A stretch of DNA of 56,229 nt from positions 1-56,229 of the forward strand of contig CAADGB010000246.1 in the NCBI GenBank assembly GCA_900696455.1, in the 5' to 3' direction. Under the pieces are notes generated by a model. That model ran no database searches, was not told where the DNA came from, and saw only the letters and a list, made by a program, of their open reading frames with translations. How positions within the stretch are numbered: the first letter of the stretch is position 1; every line of letters begins with the position of its first letter. A program made the position numbers and the translations under genes. Origin of the DNA: an uncultured delta proteobacterium (GTDB lineage Bacteria > Myxococcota_A > Polyangia > Haliangiales > Haliangiaceae). Below, piece after piece: positions 46,101 through 55,300 of the stretch.

Positions 46101-46256
46101 TTCGTCCGCACCGCCCCCCGCGAGCCCTTCGCCTTCCTCGGCCCGGTCACCTACGAGCGCCACGAGGGCGACCGCCCGATCGCCATCACCTGGCGCCTGA
46201 CCCACCCGCTGCCGGCGCTGCTCCTCGACCGCTACGCGACCCTGCGGCCGACGTAG
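43146..46256 (+). CDS. PLD-nuclease / superfamily 2 helicase / DUF3427 fusion protein
   Basis: A 1036-residue protein starting at GTG 43146. Domain order: an N-terminal region (about 1-120); a phospholipase D-type nuclease domain with H223AKAWLFHR and GSANWTHT (HxK then GSxN); an SF2 helicase core with AATGTGKT (Lys352), DECHH (442-446), LVGLTATPER, FTCDLYNEGVDLPFVDTLLL and LQQLGRGLRHH; and a C-terminal DUF3427 region to the end (with FSPTTRYRDYALGPTHFHWE). This architecture occurs widely in bacteria and is suspected of roles in restriction-like defence or DNA repair, because an HKD nuclease is coupled to a DNA translocase. No methylase or other defence gene adjoins it. Confidence 0.92.
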   Translation: MTRTGSRGRPLAEGVYAHLVTEQLAHDLAATPALEAEVEPLDDDAAPAALARHVGRELERALAALPADDRAEQARAVTAQLLDHLATLVRREAADLLPDQRLAPPARRLLALHRGAVPERPETPLDTSTLLTRNPREPAFGHELARELATADRVDAIVAFVTLGGVRVLLDALHRFARRDGARLRLLTTTFTQTTEVAALDAIAGLPGAQVKVSYDTRRTRLHAKAWLFHRRSGLSTAYIGSANWTHTALGPGQEWMVKVCAADLPHVLDKFQGTFDTLWADDEFEPYAPDDAAQRARLERALAAPPPAADTFLVGLHPLPFQQEILDRLATERAVHGRRRNLVVAATGTGKTVIAALDYARHAAAAGTPPRLLFLAHRAELLEQARRTFRHALQDAAFGELYVDGHRPARWEHVFASIQRAAAGDLVARLGPTHFRHVVVDECHHVPARSYQAVVPRLAPELLVGLTATPERSDGQSLLPDFDGHVAAELRLWHALDDQLLVPFEYYGISDGVDLRAVRWTRTGYEAGALADVYTGNDARADLIRHQLARRVGDPRRVRALGFCVSVAHAEFMAARFTAAGVPALAVHGDSPGRADAPARLRERAVNVIFTCDLYNEGVDLPFVDTLLLLRPTQSATLFLQQLGRGLRHHPGKASCLVLDFIGQHRDEFRFDAVLPACTGVPRGHLREAVEHGFPYLPAGCALQLDAVARDQILASLRAAVGGARRLTAELRELAAAGDRPRLARFLELTGRDLADVYDAGGWTTLQRAAGLLAASDLGGTDGEALDRDSKLLGRLQHVDEPARLRTYRDVLRDATRPLSDLERRRVMMLESQLTHRGTLRAAETVVGHLAARPPLVAELEELREVLEDRVALPGEVLPVAGWSLALHRHYTRREILAGVGHLAAGDRMVNLQAGVFKLEDARRELLFVTLDKTGKGFSPTTRYRDYALGPTHFHWETQAIASVTRPSGRRYLDSPANGWSFYLFVRTAPREPFAFLGPVTYERHEGDRPIAITWRLTHPLPALLLDRYATLRPT

Positions 46257-46388
46257 GCGCGCGCGCCGGTCGCCGGCGCCGCCTCGGCCCGCCCGACCGT
46301 GGCCCCGCGCACGTCCTGCGCGCCGCCGAATCCCCTGGCGGTCGGGGCGCGATCGACTACCATCCCCGCGACCTTGCCGGGGGTACGC

Positions 46389-49300
46389 GTGTCCACATCC
46401 GTCCTGCGCGCCGCGCTCGTCTTCCTCTCGATCGCGGTCCCCGTGGTGGCCCACGCCGCCGCACCGACGACCACCACCAGCCCGGCCACGGGCATCACGA
46501 CCTCGTCGGCGCAGCTCAACGGCGCCGGCGATCCCAACGACGAGCAGACCACCGGCTGGTTCCGCTACAGCGCGAACAACCCGGTCACCTGCGACGACGC
46601 CTTCGGGACCCGCGTGCCGGCGACCCGCGGCACCGATCTCGGCATGGGCACGGTCGCGGTGCCGTACTCGATCACCGCCACCGGGCTGACCCCCGGGGTC
46701 ACCTACTACTTCTGCTCGATCGTGCAGAACGCCTCGGGGACGGCGTTCGGCGCGGTCCTGTCCTTCACGATCCCGGCGCCGCCGGTCACGCTCACGACCG
46801 GCGCCAGCTCGGTCACCTCGAGCACGGCGACGCTGCAGGGCTCGGCCAACCCGGTCGCCAGCGCCACCACCGGCTGGTTCCGCTACGCCACCGTCGATCC
46901 GGGCACGTGCAGCGACGGCTTCGGCACCCGCGCGCCCGCCAGCGGTGGCTCGGCGCTGGGCTCGGGCACGGCGTCGGTCGACTTCACCCGCGGCATCACC
47001 GGGCTCCTGCCCGGCACCACGTACTACTACTGCGCGATCGCCTCCAACGCCCACGGCACGACCTTCGGCGCGGTGCTGTTCTTCACCACCGCGGCGACCG
47101 CGCCCACGGTGACCACCGGCTCGGCCACCGGCGTCACCACCAGCGCGGCCGTGCTCAACGCCACCGGCGTACCTCGCGGCGACACCACGGTCGGCTGGTT
47201 CCGCTACGCCACCACCAACCCCGGGAGCTGCAACGACAGCTTCGGCACCCGCCTGCCCGCCAGCGGCGGCACCGCGCTCGGCGCCGACAACTCGACCGTG
47301 CCGTTCTCGCAGCCGGTCAGCGGCCTGGCCCTGGCCACCACGTACTACTACTGCGCGATCGCGGCCAACGGCGTCGGCACCACCTTCGGCAGCGTGCTGT
47401 CGTTCACGACCTCGGCGACGCCGCCGACCGTGGTCACCGTGGCCGCGACCGCGGTCACCGGCACCACGGCCACGCTCAACGGCACCGGCACGCCCAACGG
47501 CTCGTCGACCACGGCGTGGTTCCGCTACGCGACGTCCAACCCCGGCGTCTGCAACGACAGCTTCGGCACCCGCGCGCCCACCAGCAGCGGCTCGCTGCTC
47601 GGCTCGGGCACCGCGCCGGTCGACTTCTCCCGCGGCCTCACCGGGCTGACCCCGACCACGACCTACTACTACTGCGCGATCGCCAGCAACGGGCTGGGCA
47701 CCTCGTTCGGCGAGCTCCTGTCGTTCACGACGCCGGCGATGTCCCCGGTCGTCACGACCCTCACCCCCACGATCACCTCGGGCACCGCGGTCACGCTCAA
47801 CGGCCAGGCCAACCCCAACGGCGACGCCGCCACCGGCTGGTTCCGGTACGCCACCGTCAACCCCGGGACCTGCAACGACAGCTTCGGCACCCGCGCCCCC
47901 GCCAGCGGCGGCAGCGCGCTCGGCGGCGGCCTGGCCGTGGTGATGTTCTCGGAGCCGCTCACCGGGCTCACGCCGCTCACCACGTACTACGTGTGCGCGA
48001 TCGCGTCGAACACGCTCGGGACCGGGTTCGGCGCGGTCCAGACCTTCACCACGCCGGCGGCGCCGACGGTGACCACCAGCGCCGTCACCAGCCTCGCCAG
48101 CGTGTCGGCCACGCTCAACGGCTCGGCCAACCCCAACCGCACCACCACCACCGGCTGGTTCCGCTACGCGACCACGAACCCCGGCACCTGCAACGACAGC
48201 TTCGGCTCGCGCGCCCCGGTGAGCGGCGGCAGCAACCTCGGCGCCGGCAGCTCGGCCCAGGCCTTCGCCCAGTCGGTCGGCAGCCTGTCGCCGGACACGA
48301 CCTACTACTACTGCGCGATCGCCTCGAACAGCGAGGGCACGGCGTTCGGCGCCGTGCTGTCGTTCACGACCCTGGCCGCCCCGGTCGTCGTGAGCAACCC
48401 GGCCACCCTGGTCACCGCGACCTCCGCGACCCTCAACGGCGCGGCCGACCCCAACGGCGCCAGCTCCACCGGCTGGTACCGGTACTCGACCGCCAACCCC
48501 GGCACCTGCAACGACGCCTTCGGCACCCGCGCACCGTCGAGCAGCGCCTCGGACACCGCCCTGGGCGCGGGGACGTCGCCGGTCGCGTACAGCCGGGCCA
48601 TCAGCGGGCTGACCCCGAACACGACCTACTACTTCTGCGCGCTCGCCGGCAACACCTACGGCACCGGGTTCGGCGCGGTCCTCTCGTTCACCACGCTGGC
48701 CACGGCGCCGGTGGTCACGACCAACAGCCCCACGCTCCTGACCGGCGCCACCGCCCAGCTCAACGGCGCGGCCAACCCGGGCGGCGCCGACACCACCGCG
48801 TGGTTCCGCTACGCGACCGCGAGCCCCGGCACCTGCAACGACAGCTTCGGCACCCGCGCCCCGGGCGCCGGCGGCGCCGCGCTGGGCAGCGGCACCACCA
48901 GCCAGGTCTTCTCCCAGGCGATCGCCGGCCTGACCCCGGCGACGACCTACTACGTCTGCGCCATCGCCCAGAACGCGGTCGGCACCAGCGTCGGCGCGGT
49001 GGTGAGCTTCACCACGCCGGCGCCGCCGACCGTGACCACCACCGCGGCCACCAGCATCGGCAACACCACGGCCACGCTCAACGGCAGCGCCAACCCCAAC
49101 CGCGCGACCACCACCGGCTGGTTCCGCTACAGCTCGACCGACCCCGGGACCTGCAACGACAGCTTCGGCTCGCGGGCCCCCACCAGCGGCGGCTCCAACC
49201 TGGGCGCGGGCTCGACCGCGCAGCCCTTCGGCCAGCCGCTGAGCGCGCTGTCGGCGGGCACCACGTACTACTACTGCGCCGTCGCCTCCAACAGCGAGGG

Positions 49301-52300
49301 CCTGGCGTTCGGCGACGTCCTGTCCTTCACCACCGCCGGCCCGCCGACGGTGACCACGAGCGCGGCGACGCTGGTCACCGCCAGCTCCGCGACGCTGAAC
49401 GGCAGCGCCAACCCCAACGGCGCGACCTCGACCGGCTGGTTCCGCTACGCGACCAGCGACCCCGGCACCTGCAACGACAGCTTCGGCACCCGCGCCCCGC
49501 CGAGCAGCACCTCGGACACCGCCCTGGGCGCGGGCTCGTCCCCGGTCGCCTACAGCCGCGCGATCAGCGGCCTCACCCCGGCCACGACCTACTACTACTG
49601 CGCGATCGCGGGCAACGCCTACGGCACGCGCTTCGGGGCGGTGCAGTCGTTCACGACCCCGGCCCTGCCGCCGTCGGTGACCACCTCCGCGGTGACGCCG
49701 TTCACCGGCACCACCGCCCAGCTCAACGGCTCGGCCAACCCCAACGGCGACGCCACCACCGCCTGGTTCCGCTACGGCACGGTCAGCCCCGGCACCTGCA
49801 ACGACAGCTTCGGCACCCGGGCCCCGGTCGCCGGCGGCTCGTCCCTCGGCGGCGGCATCGCCGCGGTCGCGTTCAACCAGTCGATCTCGGGGCTGACCCC
49901 GGCCACCACCTACTACGTCTGCGCCATCGCCCAGAACGGCCTGGGCACGTCCTTCGGCGCGGTGCTCACGTTCACCACCGCCGATCTGCCGCTGGTGACG
50001 ACGGCGGCGGCCACCGGCCTCAGCAACGTGGCGGCCACCCTCAACGGCAGCGCCAACCCCAACCGCGCGACCACCACCGGCTGGTTCCGCTACGCGACCA
50101 CCAACCCCGGCACCTGCAACGACAGCTTCGGCACCCGCGCCCCCACCAGCGGCGGCAGCAACCTGGGCGCCGGCTCGAGCGCCCAGGCCTACAGCAACGG
50201 CGTGACCGGGCTGTCGCCGGGCACCACCTACTACTACTGCGCGCTGGCCTCGAACAGCGAGGGCACCAGCGTCGGCGCGGTCCTGTCGTTCACCACCCGC
50301 GACGCGCCGACGGTGCTCACCACCGCGGCGACCCTGGTCGCCGCGACCTCGGCCCAGCTCAACGGCTCGGCCAACCCCAACGGCGCCACCGCCACCGGCT
50401 GGTACCGCTACGCGACGACGAACCCCGGCACCTGCAGCGACAGCTTCGGCACCCGCGCCCCATCGAGCAGCGGCTCCGACACCCCCCTGGGCGCCGGCAC
50501 GTCGGCGGTCGTGTACGGCCGCGCGATCAGCGGCCTCACCCCGGCCACCACCTACTACTTCTGCGCCATCGCGAACAACATCCACGGCACCCGGTTCGGC
50601 GAGGTGCTGTCGTTCACCACCCCGGCCCTGCCGCCGGCGGTCACGACCACGGCCGTGACGCCGTTCACCGGCACCACCGCGACCTTCAACGGCACCGCCA
50701 ACCCCAACGGCGACGCCGCCACCGGCTGGTTCCGCTACGCGACCGCCAGCCCCGGCACCTGCAACGACAGCTTCGGCACCCGGGCGCCCGCGGCCGGCGG
50801 CGCGGCGCTCGGCGCCGGCATCACCGGCGTGCCGTACTCGCAGGCGGTCACCGGCCTGTCGCCGGGCACCACGTACTACGTGTGCGCGATCGCGTCGAAC
50901 GCGCTGGGCACGTCGTTCGGCGCCGTGGCCACGTTCACCACCGCCGCGCCGCCGACGATGACGACCACGGCGGCCGCGAGCGTCGCCAGCACCACCGCGA
51001 CGCTCACCGGCACCGGCAACCCCAACCGCGCGGCGACCACCGGCTGGTTCCGCTACGCGACCACCAACCCCGGCGCCTGCGACGACAGCTTCGGCACCCG
51101 CGCCCCCGCCGCCGGCGGCACCAGCCTGGGCGCGGGCAGCGCCGCCCAGGCGTACTCGGTCGGGATCACCGGGCTCGCGCCGGCGACCACCTACTACTAC
51201 TGCGCGATCGGGTCGAACGGCGAGGGCCTGGGCGTGGGCGGCGTGCTGTCGTTCACCACCCTGGCCACGCCCACGGTCACGACCAGCGCCGCGACCCTGG
51301 TGACGACGACCAGCGCCACGCTCAACGGCTCGGCCAACCCCAACGGCGCGACCACGACCGGCTGGTTCCGCTACTCGCTCACCAACCCCGGCACCTGCAA
51401 CGACAGCTTCGGCACCCGGGCGCCCGCGGCCGGCGGCGCCGCGCTCGGCGCCGGCACCGCGCCGGTCGCGTACAGCCAGGCCCTCGGCGGGCTCCTGCCG
51501 GGCCAGACCTACTTCTACTGCGCGATCGCCAGCAACAGCGTCGGCCCCGCCTTCGGCGCGGTCCTGCAGCTCACCACCGCCGCCGCCGCACCCAGCGTGA
51601 CCACCGCGGTGCCGACCGGCATCACCACCACCACCGCGACGCTGAACGGCAGCGCGAACCCCAACGGCGCGGCCACCACCGCCTGGTTCCGCATCGACAC
51701 CACCAACCCGGTCACCTGCAACGACAGCTTCGGCACCCGGGTCCCGGGCACCGCCGGCGCGGCGCTCGGCGCCGGCAACAGCGCGGTGACGTTCTCGGAG
51801 GCGCTGACCACGCTCACGCCCGGCACCACGTACTACTACTGCGCGATCGCGTCGAACAGCGCCGGCACCGGCTTCGGCATCGTGCGCACGTTCGCGACCC
51901 CGGCGCCGCCGACGGTGGCGACCCTGGCGGCGACGCCCGTGACCGCGACCACCGCCACGCTCAACGCGTCGGGCAACCCCCACGGCTTCGCCACCACCGG
52001 CTGGTTCCGCTACACCACGACCGATCCGGGCGCGTGCAGCGACAGCTTCGGCGTCCGGGCGCCGGCCAGCGGCGGCGCCGGTCTCGGCGCGGGCACGGCG
52101 CCGGTCGCGTTCGGGCAGGCGCTCACCGGCCTGACCCCGGCCACCACCTACTACTTCTGCGCGATCGCGTCGAGCTCGATCGGGACGACGCTCGGCGAGG
52201 TGCTGTCGTTCACCACGCCGCCGACCCAGCCGGCGGTGACCACCCTGGCCGCGACCGCGGTCGACGTCACCTCGGCGACCCTCGAGGGCAGCGCCAACCC

Positions 52301-55300
52301 CAACGGCGATCCGACCACGGCCTGGTTCCGCTACGCCACCACCCACCCCGGCACCTGCAACGACAGCTTCGGCACCCGCGCCCCGGCCAGCGGCGGCACC
52401 AGCGTCGGTGCCGGCACCACACCGGTCACGTTCTCGCAGCCGCTGACCGGGCTCACCACCGCCACCACCTACTACTACTGCGCGATCGCCAGCAACGGCA
52501 TCGGCACCTCGCTGGGCGTCGTCATGCAGCTCACGACCGCCGCCGCGCCGACCGTGACCACGACCGCGGCCAGCGGCGTCGGCAGCTCGACCGCGACGCT
52601 CAACGGCTCGGCCAACCCCAACTTCGCGGCGACCACCGGCTGGTTCCGCTACGCCACCACCCACCCCGGCACCTGCGACGACAGCTTCGGCGTCCGCGCG
52701 CCGGCGGCGGGCGGCGCGGCGCTGGGCGCCGGCGCGACCCCGGTGGCGTTCAGCCAGGCCCTGACCGGCCTCGGCCCGAGCACGACCTACTACTACTGCG
52801 CGATCGCCCAGAACGTCGGCGGGATCCGCTTCGGCGCGGTCATGAGCTTCGCGACCTCGTCGGCGCCGACCGTGGTGACCGACGCCGCGACCTCGATCAC
52901 CAGCACCGGGGCCACGCTCAACGGCACCGCCAACCCCAACGGCCTCACCGCCACCGGCTGGTACCGCTACGCCACCACCCGCCCCGGCACCTGCAGCGAC
53001 AGCTTCGGCACCCGGGCCCCGTCGTCGGGCGGCACCGCGCTCGGCGCCGGCACCGCGCCGGCGTCGTTCCCGCGCGCGATCACCGGCCTGACCGCGTCGA
53101 CCACGTACTACTACTGCGCGATCGCGTCGAACGCGGTGGGCACCGGCCTCGGCGAGGTCCTGTCGTTCACCACCGCCGGGCCGCCCACGGTCACCACCGA
53201 GGCCGCCACCGGCGTCACCAGCACCGGGGCGACGCTCCACGGCAGCGCCAACCCCAACCAGACCGCAACCACCGGCTGGTTCCGCTACGCCACCACCAGC
53301 CCCGGCACCTGCAACGACAGCTTCGGCACCCGGGCCCCGTCGTCGGGCGGCACCGCGCTGGGCGCCGGCGCCGCCGCCGTCCCGTACCAGCAGGCCCTGG
53401 CGACGCTGTCGCCGGGGACGACGTACTTCTACTGCGCGATCGCCTCGAGCACGCTGGGCACCCGCTTCGGCGCGGTGATGTCGTTCACGACCCCGGCGGT
53501 GCCGCCGCAGGTGACGACCAGCGCCGCGACCGCGGTCGGCGCCTCGACCGCGACCCTGAACGGCTCGGGCAACCCCGGCGGCGCGGCCACCACCGGCCAC
53601 TTCCGCTACAGCGCGACCCACCCCGGCGCCTGCGACGACAGCTTCGGCACCCGCGCCCCCGCCTCGGGCGGCAGCGCGCTGGGCGCCGGCAACGCGAACG
53701 TGGCCTTCACCCAGGGCCTGGCCGGGCTGACCTCGGCCACGACCTACTACTACTGCGCGATCGCGTCGAGCTCGGCGGGCACCGCCTTCGGCGCGGTCCT
53801 GTCGTTCACCACCCTGGCGGCGCCGACGGTGACCACGGTGACGGCCTCGGCCATCACCAGCACCGGCGCGACCCTCGAGGGCTCGGCCAACCCCAACGGG
53901 GCGACGGCGACCGGCTGGTTCCGCTACAGCGCGACCGACCCCGGCACCTGCAACGACAGCTTCGGCACCCGCGCGCCCACCAGCGGCGGCTCCGCGCTCG
54001 GCGCCGGCACCACGGCGGTGCCGTACACCCGCGCGATCACCGGCCTCGCCGCCGGCACCACGTACTACTACTGCGCGCTGGCCTCGAGCACGGTGGGCAC
54101 CGGCGTGGGCGCGGTGCGGTCGTTCACGACCCCGGGCGCGCCGACCGTGACCACCAGCGCGGCGACCGCGGTGGGCGCGACCACGGCGACGCTCAACGGC
54201 GCGGCCAGCCCCAACGCCGCCGCCGCCACCGGCTGGTTCCGGTACGCGACCACCAACCCGGTCACCTGCAACGACAGCTTCGGCACCCGCGCCCCCAGCA
54301 GCGGCGGCACCGCGCTCGGCGCCGGCACGTCCGCGGTGCCCTACGCCGAGGCCGTGAGCGGCCTGAGCCCGAGCACCACGTACTACGTCTGCGCGATCGC
54401 CTCGAACGTCAGCGGCACCCGCTTCGGCGCGGTGGTGTCGTTCACGACCTCGTCGACGGCGCCGACCGTGACCACCGCGGCCGCGACCGCGGTGACCGGG
54501 ACCGGCGCGACCCTCAACGGCGCCGCCAACCCCAACGGCGCCGCGACCACCGGTCACTTCCGCTACAGCGACACCGATCCGGGCACGTGCGACGACAGCT
54601 TCGGCACGCGGGCCCCGGCCAGCGGCGGCGCCGCGCTCGGCGCCGGCACCGCGGCGGTCCCGTACCAGCAGGCGGTCACCGGGCTCGCCACCGGCACCAC
54701 GTACTACTACTGCGCGATCGCGACCAGCGCGCTCGGCACCAGCGTCGGCGCGGTGCTGACCTTCACCACCCCGGCGGCGCCCGAGGTGACCAGCGACGCG
54801 GCGACGGCGGTGGGCGGCACCACCGCGACGCTCAACGGCACCGCCGTGCCCCGCGGCGCGGCGGCCACCGGCTGGTTCCGCTACAGCACGACCGATCCCG
54901 GCACCTGCGACGACGCCTTCGGCACCCGCGCGCCCGCGACCGGCGGCACCAGCCTGGGCGCCGGCGCGGTCGGCGTGCCCTACGCCCAGGCCCTCACCGG
55001 CCTGGCCCCCGCGACCACGTACTACTACTGCGCGATCGCGGGCAACGCGGTCGGGACCGGCCTCGGCGCGGTGCGCTCGGTGACCACGACCGCGGCCGCG
55101 CCGACCGTGACCACCGACGCGCCCACCGCCGTGCTGGTGGACACCGCCGTCCTCAACGGCTCGGTCGTCGCCAACGGCGCCGCCACCACCGGCTGGTTCC
55201 GCTACGGCACCACCGACCCCGGCACCTGCAACGACACCTTCGGCGTCCGGGTGCCGGCGACGGGCGGCACCGCGCTGGGCGCCGGCGTGACGGCGGTGGC

